From assembly GCA_949130495.1 (NCBI GenBank), contig OX422222.1, forward strand, positions 277,688,109 to 277,752,108: a DNA stretch of 64,000 bases, given 5' to 3'. The notes below the pieces were generated by a model. That model had not been told where the DNA came from, made no database searches, and saw only the letters and a program-made list of their open reading frames with translations. Numbering within the stretch: position 1 is the stretch's first letter; each line of letters begins with the position of its first letter. Source of the stretch: Sambucus nigra. Lineage: Eukaryota > Streptophyta > Magnoliopsida > Dipsacales > Adoxaceae. Shown piece after piece: positions 9,701 through 20,870 of the stretch. The position numbers and the translations under genes are program-made.

Positions 9701-11424
9701 AGAAATTCCGCTTGTTCACAGACCACAAGTCACTGCAGTACCTGTTCACTCAGCGAGAGCTGAATATGCGTCAGCGCAGATGGTTAGAGTTTGTGAAGGA
9801 CTATCAGTTCGACATACAGTATCATCCGGGGAAAGCCAACGTAGTTGCTGATGCGTTGAGCCGTAGACCGGTAGACGAGGTAGCGGACGTCTGGAAAGCA
9901 AAGTGGAAGGAGTTAGGCCACCAGGACGCAGTAGCCCGTTCCTTCATATCTGTTATGACAGTGACACCCGAGATTGTTACGAGAATGATACAGGCACAGA
10001 CCGCAGACCCGTTTTGCCAGGAGCAAATTGTACGACTCTTAGCTGAGAGTGCTGAGTCATATTCTGTTAGTTCTGATGGGGGTTTGAGGTTTAATGGGAG
10101 ATTGGTGGTTCCAGAAGGAGCAGAATTACGTCATGCAGTGATGACCCAGTCTCACGGGTCCCAATTTTTGGTACATCCTGGAGGACATAAGATGTACCGG
10201 GATATAAGGAGACAATACTGGTGGAGTGGGATGAAGAAGGACATCGTTGAGTTCGTGTCCAAGTGTTCTACCTGCCAGCTGGTAAAGGTGGACCATCAGA
10301 AACCGTCAGGGTTGCTTCAGCCATTGGAAGTACTCGCGTGGAAGTGAGAGAGTATTTCCATGGATTTTATTACAGGGTTGCCTACATCACAGCGGGGCCA
10401 CGACTCTAACTGGGTGATTGTAGACCGTTTGACCAAGGTGGCTCATTTTTTGCCAGTGCGGACAGACTATACCATGGGTCAGTATGCTCAATTGTTCATT
10501 GCTGAGATTGTCAGATTACATGGGGTGCCCCTGAATATTATGTCAGATAGAGACAAGATTTTCGTGTCACGTTTATGGGAGAGCTTTCAGGAGGCTATGG
10601 GTACTGAGTTGAGGTTGAGTTCAGCTTATCACCCACAGACAGCTGGACAGACAGAGCGTACTAATCAGATGTTGGAGGATATGTTACGCATGTGTGTTCT
10701 TAATTTTGGAGGAGGTTGGGAGTCGCACCTTCCATTGGTAGAGTTTGCTTATAATAACTCTTATCAGTTCACGATTGACATGGCCCCATTTGAAGCTTTG
10801 TATGGCAGGCCTTGTCGTTCCCCAACTTGTTGGCTCGAGGTGGGGGATAACAAGTTGCTAGGACCAGAGGGGATTCAGGAAACCTCCGCGAGGATTGAGA
10901 TGATCAGGAGTCGCATTCGAGTTGCCCAGGACAGGCAGAAGAGCTACGCCAATGCGAAACGGTTCTTCCGGGAGTTTAATGTGGGGGACCAGGTGTTACT
11001 ATGCGTATCTCCTATGAAAGGAGTAATGAGGTTCGGGAAGAAAGGGAAATTGGCCCCGAGGTACGTGGGACCATTTCCCATTATCGAGAGGATTGGTCCG
11101 GTAGCATACAGATTGGGACTGCCAGAGCATTTACATCGCATTCACGATGTATTTCACATCTCGTCGTTGAGACGATATCTTCGGGATGATATGGCACATA
11201 CCCACATTGCGATAGATGAGATAGACTTACAGCCTGACATCTCTTACGAGGAGAGACCGGTGGCTATCCTAGACCATAGCGAGAGAAGATTAAGGTCGAA
11301 GGTAGTTCCACTTGTACGGGTCCAGTGGAAGCATCATAATGTGGAGGAGTTCACTAGGGAGCGCGAGGCAGATATGCGCGAGAAATACCCAGATTTATTC
11401 TTACCAGGTACACCTTATTTTTAG
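6793..11424 (+). pseudogene. Chromovirus gag-pol, one frame with nine internal stops
   Basis: A single frame of 1544 codons from ATG 6793 (MPPRRAPKD) to TAG 11422, with no frameshift. Gag core 6990-7460; zinc knuckle C-X2-C-X4-H-X4-C at 7843-7884; protease DTG at 8131-8139. RT spans about 8640-9250 with FIDD at 9088-9099. RNase H has TDAS, with its Asp at 9535. The integrase zinc finger has His at 10174 and 10186 and Cys at 10264 and 10273; the catalytic Asp 10363, Asp 10546, Glu 10654 give the D,D35E spacing. A chromodomain-like tail occupies about 11230-11400. Stops: TAG at 7552, 7672, 7717, 7774, 7933 and 8026; TGA at 9049, 9208 and 10345. Each can be explained by one C-to-T or G-to-A change (CAG, CGA or TGG origin). 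In the tail the usual Trp position reads Arg (FTRERE). The ATG was chosen because the MPPRR start and downstream composition are typical; upstream frame sequence is leader. Confidence 0.93.
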
Positions 11425-11461
11425 AATTTCGGGACGAAATTCTGTTATTAGGGGGGAAGTA
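11424..11461 (+). promoter_or_regulatory. Conserved hairpin plus polypurine tract
   Basis: GAATTTCG-GGA-CGAAATTC at 11424-11442 is a perfect 8-bp-arm inverted repeat. It overlaps the last base of the gag-pol stop and is followed by AGGGGGGAAG (11450-11459), the plus-strand priming tract next to the 3' LTR. The same hairpin and tract occur on the minus strand beside both LARD LTRs (37638-37675 and 44944-44981), where no protein is encoded. The hairpin is therefore probably a nucleic-acid signal rather than conserved coding sequence. Confidence 0.85.
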
Positions 11462-13420
11462 TGTAATACCTCGTATTTTTATGCTATATTAATTTGGTGA
11501 TTTATTAAATTTAATGTGAATTAATTATTTAATATAAATCCGGAAATTAATTATGTTATAATTATTAACGTGATGAGAGTTAGTAATTATGGGAAATTTG
11601 TTAAATATTACTAATGATCAAAGTAATATATAATATTGGTTATATTAAATGTCACGAGTGAACAAAATGAAAATTTTGGAAATTTGAGTCGGGACGCGCC
11701 CGTGTCGCGTCGAGACTAAATATTGATGAATAAAAGTGAATATATTATAAGTCGCTTGTATGGTCATTTTGAGTGCGCCAAAGTGTCCGGAAGGGTCGAG
11801 ATAGTCAGAAAAGTGTACCCTGGGGTTTAATTTGGGTCTCGGGGCGTTTTTAGGCTTAATTACTACCCCGGGAGGGCATTTTTGACATTTTACATTTTTG
11901 GGTAATTAAACCCACGAAAATTCAAGGGATATATCAGATGTCTAAGGTTGTCTTCTAGGGTTAAAAACATCCAAAGACAAGTGATGCCCATAGGAGAGGG
12001 AAGGAGAGGCTTTTCCAAGCAATCCAAGGCCAACGATTCACCCGGTTGCACCGCCACCACCACCAACGCGTAGATCGCGCGACGGGGAACGCGACCACAC
12101 CGAATTCGTCATCAGACCAGAACGTCGAAAATCCTAGGGAAGTGTTTATCTTGCTTATTTTCGTTAATGCATCACTCATGTTAGTCTGGGGATGATTAGG
12201 ATGATTTTTATGGAAGGAAACTCAAATTTGAGATAGGAAATCGCATGTAGTAATGATTTGAATGTCAACTGGAGACCCCTTAACATGTAGAGGATTAAAC
12301 CACGAAATTTTAATGTTTTAGAAGAAGAAAATTCTGGAAAAAGACTGATTAGAACCATGTTAAAAAGAATTCTAGGGTTCTTGAGATTTACATGAATTTT
12401 GGTCTGTTAATCCATGATTATTAATGGAAATTTGCATGCTTTACGTAAAAGATGTATGGAATGGATTTATACTATTAGTAGTACAAATTTCTGGACGATT
12501 GGGAATGAAAAGTTTGGATTTGGATGGAGTTATGTGAGAAAACCCGTAACTGGTAACTGCAAAATTCGCCATACCTGCTTGATCGATCGATCGAGCCCCA
12601 GACCTCGATCGATCGACCCCTCCTGGCAGACTCATAATTCCCCTTTTTAAATTAGTTGAATTCAATTTAATGAGAAATAATTATTGGACACCCTTATTAA
12701 AATGTTTTGGGAGATAAAGGACCAGTAGGATATGTGAATGATTTTAGGACCATTAATGTAAGACAAGAGTTGTATTTTTGGGATATTTACATATAAGGGA
12801 CGATGAAATTATGTATTAATGGGAGAGACGCGTAAGATGGTTACGTCGGAAATTAGATGAGTACCTACTGAATTCTACACTTGAAAGGATAGAGTCCGTG
12901 AGTGTTACGTAATAAGTTGGAATGATCCCTCAAATTAAAGTAAGATATGAACGGTTATACGTGATAACTAAATAATGAGAAATAAGGACAAAAGTTGCAA
13001 TTATGGGATTTGAGATGTACCTAATTTGATATGGTATTATTAGTATAGTTATATGACCGTGTTTATGCATATACTATCTATGTGTGAAAATCGTGCCCGT
13101 GCTACTTGCTATCCCTGAGGTTACCGCGCTGGGACAGTCTTATCTCGATGGGACCTTTATGGGGGATATTGACTTGTACCCTAGAAGATAGATATCCTTG
13201 GTACAGGCTATCGAATCGATAGTTCAGACGGTCCTAAGAGACGTGGGGTACGTACTGACCTCTTAGAGACTTGGAATCTATGATTCGCCTCAATATTGTT
13301 TGTGTATGTGTTAATACAGTTCGAGAGTGATTCCGAACTTGTATTTCCCTTAGTACGAGAGATACGGGGATTGGATAGCAGAGTATGCCCGCACCATAAT
13401 TTTTATGTGGGGTGCTGTTA

Positions 13421-13467
<47 letters not shown>

Positions 13468-14486
13468 GCGAGTATGTAATATATATATGAAATATATATA
13501 TTATGCGAGTATGTAATATATATATGAAATTCTGAAATTTGGAACTGCCTACGGTGTTATGGTAAGTAAGAAATGAATAACGACTTCGAATTGGAAATAC
13601 TTGTTTTGAAAAGTATAATATGACACTGGGAAACTTTATTAATAAATAAAGTTAAAATGAGAGCTTTGTTACTAAATGAAATTTTCCTTTTAAACGATTA
13701 TATTGTTTAGTTTTAAATCTTACGAGTAACCTAAGATAAGTTAACCCGTTGGGAAGGTTAGTACGATAGGTGTGCACATTAGAAGAGAGGTGAATATTTC
13801 TCAAGAGAGTGCCGCACTAATATGTTGTTGCATTGGCCTGTAAACATTTTAAATACTTGCTAAACGAATTTTAAATCTTCTACACTATCGGGCTCTGAGT
13901 CGTTTCTATTTCTCTTTCTCTCTTGTATATATATTTATATATTACAGGTGTCCAGCCACAGGGGCGTCTTGCATAGGATCCTTTGGAAGGAGCGTGTTGC
14001 AGCTTAGGTGGTAGTTGCAGGCCTCTTGCTTAGACGACTTCATTTATTTGACTCCACTCCTAGCATATTCATTTAGTGGAGCATGTGTCGCCCTTTCCAT
14101 TATTCAGTTGTTTATTTGGACATTGTGATTCAGTTATTTCTAGTATTGTCACTTTGGGATTTATTTCTGTCTGGATGTTTTACTTTAAGTTTTAATGTTG
14201 GGATTCAGTTGTTGAATGTTTAAATTATTTGGATTATATGTTCCAGGATTATTGTGGTGTGATTCTTTAATATTGAATTGTTGTAAATAATTAAATCTTT
14301 ATTTTTAAAATAAAACTTGGAAAGTTATGTTTAAAAATGGTTTTGACACTTAGCTTAATTAATTAGGGTGTTTAAATTGGAAAAGTTATTTTACGACAGT
14401 GATGCTAAGAATGAACCAACTGTTCACCTTGATTTTAATTTAATAAAGTAGTGATCGCCCAGTATTTAATTAGGCGGGGTGTCACA
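11462..14486 (+). repeat. 3' LTR of chromovirus (3025 bp)
   Basis: TGTAATACCTCG...GGGGTGTCACA, collinear with the 5' LTR. Differences are mainly scattered transitions. There is also loss of one 16-bp palindrome unit near 12594 and a tandem duplication of a roughly 35-bp block (ATTATGCGAGTATGTAAT...) near 13463-13530 beside an (AT)n run. The donor-like AGGCAAGT reads AGGGAAGT at 12136. TSD CTATA follows at 14487-14491. Confidence 0.95.
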
Positions 14487-14491
14487 CTATA
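14487..14491. repeat. Target-site duplication CTATA (right copy)
   Basis: Matches 3605-3609 exactly and closes the chromovirus insertion. Confidence 0.95.
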
Positions 14492-14689
14492 ATAATGATG
14501 AGTGCTTATATTTGTTACAATATTTCATGAATTTGAGACTTAAATTATATGAAGTTCGTTTGAGATACAATAAACCACACAAAACAAATTCTTTGCGTTC
14601 TTCATTGAGAACTTTAATGCTTTAATTTTTCATTCTTTCAAGTCTCGCATCATGAATTGGTAACTATTTATAAAACTGATCCTGAATTA
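14492..14689. other. AT-rich flank, no gene seen
   Basis: Continuation of the flank interrupted at 3609. I see nothing recognisable before the LTR-like sequence of element A begins. Confidence 0.5.
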
Positions 14690-15143
14690 TTCCAAGGACA
14701 AATTTTTGATAGAGTTAATTTGTATGTATTTTGACTTATTATGTATTTGGACAAGACATTTGAGTCATAGGTTAGGACTTGAGTGTATTTACCTTTCAAG
14801 CCTATGATGTGTTTGATTTAAGACATAGCGGCCAAGATATCATGTTCACACCATCATGTCAAGTTTCGCGAGTTTTGTGCCTTAATTTCGTCTTCATATT
14901 TCGAGGATTTCTCAGGTATGAATGTATAAATACTTTGATCCTTTGATATTTACTTAGGTGTTGTTTTGAAATTTTGTTTTTAACCGATATTAAAATTCTT
15001 TTTAGAAATTTGTTGAATTCGCTTTAACGACATCAAGTATGTCGTTCGAACGAGTCTGCGCATCTCGTTAGATAGTGATTCAACGAAGTTCGAATGAGGT
15101 AGTTTTGGTTTGCACTAGTTTCTCTTTGGAAGTTTCATTAGAA
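14690..15143 (+). repeat. Element A 5' LTR, first part
   Basis: Aligns with 55395-57430 of the 3' LTR once the GGATAC element there is removed; for example GAGTCATAGGTTAG and TCAGGTATGAATGTATAAAT are shared. It carries the perfect 12-bp palindrome TCGTTCGAACGA at 15042-15053. The LTR resumes at 30266 after the CACTA insertion. The exact first base is uncertain because the TG terminus looks mutated. Confidence 0.7.
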
Positions 15144-15169
15144 CACTACACCAAAACTAACGAATTATT

Positions 15170-15535
15170 ACGGTCAAAAATCTTGACAAGGTAAACTTGT
15201 CATGGTAAAAAAACGTGACAAGTTTTAGGGTGACAACTTTTGTTGTCACGAACTTGTCACGGTCAAAGTCAATGACAAGTTTTTCACTTGTCACATACTT
15301 TGACCATGACAAGAAAATTTTACCACGGTCAAAGTTCGTGATAAGTTTTTCAATTGTCACATACTTTGACCGTGACAAGGAAAATTTTATCACGGTCAAA
15401 GTCCGTGACAAGTTTTTCACTTGTCACATACTTTGATCGTGACAAGGGAAATTTTATCACGATCAAAGTTCGTGATAAGTTTTTCCTCGCGACAATGTTT
15501 TTTTGTCATGGTAAAAGTCCGTGACAAAACTGGGC
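15170..15535. repeat. CACTA subterminal repeats (left)
   Basis: Direct and inverted copies of GTGACAAG and TCACGGTCAAAG. The best-ordered part is a tandem array with a 66-67 bp period (TTTTCACTTGTCACATAC starting at 15281, 15347 and 15414). Such arrays bind the element's TNPA-type protein in En/Spm. The right counterpart is at 30018-30240. Confidence 0.85.
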
Positions 15536-15618
15536 AGTATTCAAAAAAGCTGTTAGGTAGTTATGGTCACTGCCACTGCCCAGCAGTCTATTTTAACCTC
15601 TTACAACACCCGTTTCAG

Positions 15619-15689
<71 letters not shown>

Positions 15690-15935
15690 CAATTCATTCA
15701 TTCATAAGATCTAAAGCCACACAACATTCATTCAATCATTATATCAAATAATAAACAATAAATAACATTCAATAGTCAAATTTGTTATTCATAATCATAA
15801 CAAACAAATAGTATTCAAATTATTATAAAAAATTGTCTGTTCATCATCACTTCGAAGGAGGAAGGTAGGCCATACTATATAGGAATTGAGACAACCCTCA
15901 ATAGTACTAACATCGCACTACTCAGTCAACCACGA
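15536..15935. other. CACTA interior: AT/GT microsatellite and degenerate 3' gene end
   Basis: Contains an (AT)n run with GTATAT interruptions at about 15621-15690, then AT-rich text. On the minus strand a possible tail of the second CACTA gene lies near 15840-15935, next to the solo-LTR insertion. CACGA at 15931-15935 may be a mutated copy of the GACGA that follows the solo LTR at 23498. Confidence 0.5.
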
Positions 15936-16930
15936 GGGTTCATATTTATTTGTATGAATTATATTGAGTATTACTTAGTGAACGAATAAAAAATTAGTAA
16001 GAATGCAATATGATTATCGTGAGTGAGAAATAAGACAGTTACGGTAATTTTGTCAGGATGCACGTATCAGTTGTGTCGGGACTTAAATTTATAAGATAAA
16101 ATGTGATTTATTTATGGGTCATCCAAATGGTCATTTCGAGTGCTTCAATATGTTCGGAAGGGTCGAAATATTCATAAAAGTGTACTCGAGAGTTTGGATT
16201 GGGTCTCGAGGTATTTTTAGGTCAAACCGGCACCCCAAAAGGGTATTTTTGGTCTTTTGACTTTTTAGAGAAAAGGGACCAATGAAATTACTATGGTTAT
16301 ATCAGCATATGTGTTAAGGGTGTTAGGGTTAACAGTTAGAAAAATTGAGAGAGACCATTAGAGGAGGAAGGTGAAGGTTTCCAAGGCTCCCCACACCACT
16401 TTTTCACCACCACCTCCACCACCACCACCACCGGAGTTTAAATCGGAAGAAGAGGAAGATGACCCCACCAATTTTCTGCACAAATCAGACCTACAAACTC
16501 TAGGCAAGTGTTTATCTTATAAAATTTGAGTGTATATAATATCCATGTTAGTGTAGGATTGAATAATGTTCATGAATAAATGATTTTAGGCTTTAGATTG
16601 GGAATTGAATTCGAGTTCGTGGGTAGAAATCATGATAGACATAGTCCATGTATGTATGTAGCACAAATCTAATAATCTAGTAACATGAAAATATGGAGAA
16701 AGAACCAAGAAAGAATAATTTAGGGTTTTAGGATTAAAGTGTAGAATTAATCCGATTTAAATGACTTCCCTTGATGATTTAATGATTTGGATACGTTAGA
16801 AATCATTTATATATGTTTTTATATGGTTTGGTATATTTGGTTGGGAGTTTGGGACTATATAATGGAGGTTTTAAGGGTTAAAAATGGTGAAAATGCAAAA
16901 TTTGAACGAAGAAGACAATTGCTACGTTTC

Positions 16931-17002
16931 GAATCGATTCAGCCCAGGAGCGAATCGATTCGGTAAGGCGAATCGATTTGGCCATTGGGCAAATCAGTTC
17001 GG
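16931..17002. repeat. LTR palindrome cluster, AATCGATT type
   Basis: Four copies: GAATCGATTC 16931-16940, CGAATCGATTCG 16951-16962, CGAATCGATTTG 16970-16980, and AAATCAGTTCGG from 16991. Centres are spaced about 21, 18 and 21 bp. Position in the LTR is about 1.0 kb, matching the GATCGATC cluster of the full chromovirus. Confidence 0.85.
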
Positions 17003-17423
17003 TTTGCCAGAATTTGGGAATTTCCCCTATTTAAGCCTATAACTTGTGAATTAATTTCAGGAAGACTTTTGGGAAATTATTAAATTTCAATAAGGGATTT
17101 AATAATTTCAGTAAGCATGCGGTAGGGTTGAGGTTTCCCCAATCTGAGAGAATTAAGGTTGGGAATTATTGGGCATACTTTAATGTTTAATGAATTCACG
17201 AGAATTAGCATGGGTCACGGAGAGCATGAGTGAACCTAAGTCCAGACCAGTAGTAGATAGATGTTATGACTACTGAAATTATTTAAGAGTTAAATGGAAC
17301 CCTTTGAGTAGTGGGAAACACTCGGGAATATACGATGAGAAGTATAATGGTAAATTAATACTACGTAGGATATTTGAGAGTTATATACTACGTACGGGAT
17401 ATATTATAGGTTACATGTATACC

Positions 17424-17454
<31 letters not shown>

Positions 17455-17846
17455 TTAACAACTATTTTGTGACTTATTATGTGTATGAACATACCTACGC
17501 TACCTGTTATCACGGGAGCCGCGTCGTGGACAGTCTTGTCCTGATGAGGCAATTTGAGGGCTTTTTTAGACTTGTACCTCAAAACATATAACTTAAGGAT
17601 TGAGAACTACTCGTGTATATGATAGTGTGACCGGTCATATGGATGCGTTAGGTGTGTGCGTAGCCCAAAGGCTTAGAACTATGTTCGCCTCCGAATTGTG
17701 TGAATTGTAAATTTATGGTTCGAGAGTGATTCCAAACCAAAAGTCCTTTACTTAGTACGTAATGCATCAGGTCTCGATAGCAGAGTATGCACGCATCGCA
17801 GGTCTCCACCAAGGGATGCCTTATTCGTATATATGACGAGGGTGGT

Positions 17847-17977
<131 letters not shown>

Positions 17978-19090
17978 TTATTCTACTATGTGTGCCTTAG
18001 TAGATAAGATAAATAATGATATCTAAAATAACCTAAGTACGTGGAAGCTTAATACTTAGTCAAACTAGTTAGGCGGGATAGTGTAATTAGGTTGGTTTAG
18101 GAGAATACGTTAAACGTGCACAATAACTGAGAGGTGAGGATCTCAAGTGAGGGCACATGAAGTTAACATGTATACAATATCCTCTCTTATTGCATTTTAA
18201 ATACTTGCAAATATTTTTCAAATGTTCTTGGGCTCTTGATTCAGCACGAATATTGCATTTTTCACCCGTTAATTTATGCATTTTTAGGCCTCTCGGGTAC
18301 CGTGATTGCTATAATTATGTTCCTTAACCAGACAACGTCCGTTTTATGTGCTAACATGTTATTTGAGGTATTAGTAAGTGTTTGTAGGTGTTACGGTACT
18401 TGGTGTGAAGTTTCGTCGCGTTCCGGTAAAGTTTCGTTGGAGTTCGCACGTTCAGGGGTATTTTTGTAATTTTACACTTCAGGATTTTTGCTCGAAGAAT
18501 TTACAAAAGTTGTATCTCTCAGGTCAATCTTCGCATGGCCACGAATGGTGCTCAAATCGGATTCCGTGTGAAGAAAACACGGACCTTTAATCGGAGAAGA
18601 ATTATAATTTAATTAATATATTAATAAACTAACAATTTTAATAATTCCTTCCATGTCTTTCTTCTCTTTTCTTACAGCAAACACAAATGACGATTTTGGT
18701 GCCATGCTCAGGTTTGGATCAGGTTTTTCTTTTGTCCGAAATGGAACCTTTCGTCCGAAATTGAAGCTTGGGTCGCGTGTGGATATAGTTGCGGGTCAAT
18801 TGGCTCAAGTTCTCGGATTTTTGGAATACCCATTTTGGCCATTTCCAAGCTTTGGCCAACAATGGTGGGTATTGGGTTTTCATGATGTATCAGCGTTACG
18901 GGTTGGGTTATGGTCTTGGTTTGAGCTACAAAATTGCAGCAATCCAGCACGCACCTAGTTATCGGCTTATGGCCATTGTTGGCAGCTCGACTGGAGGTTG
19001 CGTTTTGGTCTCCACAGTTTGTGGAATTAATGATTTTCTTGATTTGAAGTTGGGAATTGCATAAAGGGGAGGAATTTCAACCTACGGGTG

Positions 19091-19165
19091 CGAATCGATT
19101 CGCTACAACGCAGTGCTCAGGTCTCCCATCACCGAATCGATTCGGACACCTCCAAATCGATTCGG
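19091..19165. repeat. Palindrome cluster, AATCGATT type, in the 4.7-kb insert
   Basis: CGAATCGATTCG 19091-19102, CCGAATCGATTCGG 19132-19145 (perfect 14 bp) and CCAAATCGATTCGG 19152-19165. Centre spacings are 42 and 20 bp, close to multiples of 21. The flanking sequence is unrelated to the solo LTR cluster at 16931. Confidence 0.85.
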
Positions 19166-20699
19166 TCCCCTGTTTTTCAGCTTTCTTAATTACAAGTTTG
19201 ATATTGGGATTTTGTATATATAACTTTCTCCTCAATTTTCGAGAGATATAATTCATTTTGTATATATTAGGGCTAGGGTTTTGGGAGCTTATTTCTTCTT
19301 GCTCTTGGGTATGACTCCTTTGAGTTTGTAAGTGTGTACTATTCATTAACCCTGCCATAAATATAGTTGTTTTTCCTTATTGATTACTTTATATTTAATT
19401 TCCATGCCTAGATAAATGTTTTAATTTATTCATCAGTTGTTTAATTAGTTGTTTAATTAGATTAATCATATGTAGTGAGTAGTTAAATAAAGTTTGGGTT
19501 TTGTGTCCGCCATTGATGGGCGTCGAGCTCCGAAAATTAGGTTTTGTGTAATATATTACATTTAATTGAAACCTCGCGTATTAAAATAATTTTATTATGC
19601 ATTTAACTTTCTTTATTTCGCAGCGTTAGTGTTTATAGCGATAACTCGATTTTAATTTGCATGTGACCTGACGCGACTAAGAATGTGTCTCAGAAGTGCG
19701 TACTCTCTAGGCTCAAGTGCAAGCCTATCGCTAAAGTAATAATCCGATAAGTCGGGTATCGATCCTCAGGGAAATAAGACAACGGAGTTGTAACTACATT
19801 AGATAGACGAAATAATCCTAACTCTGACTCTAAAGAAACGGAAAAAATGATTTGTTTTGAGAACTAGCAACAACTAAATGCAATTGTGAAATTATGAAAG
19901 AAATGAAACTATTCTAAATTACCTAAAATTCTAACGATGAAATATTTAAAACTCGAATTATATGATGAAGAAAACAGGACGGGAATACAATCCCTCAACC
20001 CTAGTGTATTGATGGTATAAAACTAATCGTAAATTTAAATGATTAACTAGACCCAGAATTTAGTGCTCCCAAGCATTACGTATATGAGGTTCAAGCCCGC
20101 GCCATACTTAATCAGAGGACGAGTAAATCGGTATTGCGATAGTTACACTTAAATTACATTCTAAAGCATCCCGATTACCCTGAAGCAAACGAGATCCAAA
20201 GATCTACAATGGTTGTGTTGCTACACAATACGATCGTAATCAAATCATTAAATTTAGAGGATTAATTTTACACACATGCAACTACCACATCAGGTTGAGT
20301 TCATGTATCCCGACCTTTAAAAACCTAGCCTAACATGATGAAATTAATGAAAACGATTGTTGAATTGCAGGAAATCATGATTAAACTAAGAGAGAATTAA
20401 AGAATCACGTAGAAGGAAGATTAAACGGAGGAAAGTAATAAACTAACTTACCAAAGCACTAAAAGCATCAACTAAAATTACCTGTAATCACAGAAATCTG
20501 AGCAAACTTCAATCTTAAAATTAAAATTGCAATAATTCTTCAAACTAGGGTTTTAACTGACAAGGGAAAAATTAGATGATTTTTTCGTCCCTTAAAATGA
20601 TAATAAATCGGGTTTAAATACCCTACAAGATTCCAAGAGTTTTAGCTTAACCAAGACTCTCCATTGGAGGAAGAGTAAAAAAACAAAACTGCGACAGCC

Positions 20700-20870
20700 G
20701 GACCGGTCCCGGTATTCCTTCGGTTCAGTCATGCTTGGATCCGGATCGATTCTTTTATTTCTTGGCCGGATCGATCCAGTACAGATCGGTTCATTTATTT
20801 TTCATCAGCTTCGATCCGTCTTCGGTCCGAGGTTCACTGGAACTTTGCATTTCAGATCGGTCCGATCCGG
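20700..20870. repeat. Palindrome cluster, GATCCGGATC / GGACCGGTCC type
   Basis: GGACCGGTCC 20700-20709, GATCCGGATC 20738-20747, GGATCGATCC 20768-20777 and ATCGGTCCGAT-like copies near 20855, with partial copies between. This is a second, differently worded palindrome field within the same insertion. Confidence 0.75.

Larger units (their letters stand above)
3610..14486 (+). mobile_element. Complete Ty3/gypsy chromovirus, Tekay/Del-like (coding-dead)
   Basis: A 10.9-kb LTR retrotransposon with every structural part in order: 5' LTR, PBS for initiator tRNA-Met, one gag-pol frame (gag, zinc knuckle, protease, RT, RNase H, integrase, chromodomain-like tail), polypurine tract, 3' LTR and a perfect 5-bp TSD. 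Three-kilobase LTRs, a single gag-pol frame and a C-terminal chromodomain-like segment fit the Tekay/Del chromoviruses. The LTRs differ by scattered changes, mostly transitions, plus two repeat-unit length changes. Nine in-frame stops make it non-autonomous now. It shares leader and LTR ends with the non-coding triple-LTR element at 34776-52253. Confidence 0.95.

Noticed and set aside
15285..15490. The regular 66-67 bp array as a CRISPR or satellite
   Set aside because: Only about three units, directly adjoining CACTA termini and built from motifs found at the other end. These are subterminal transposase-site repeats.
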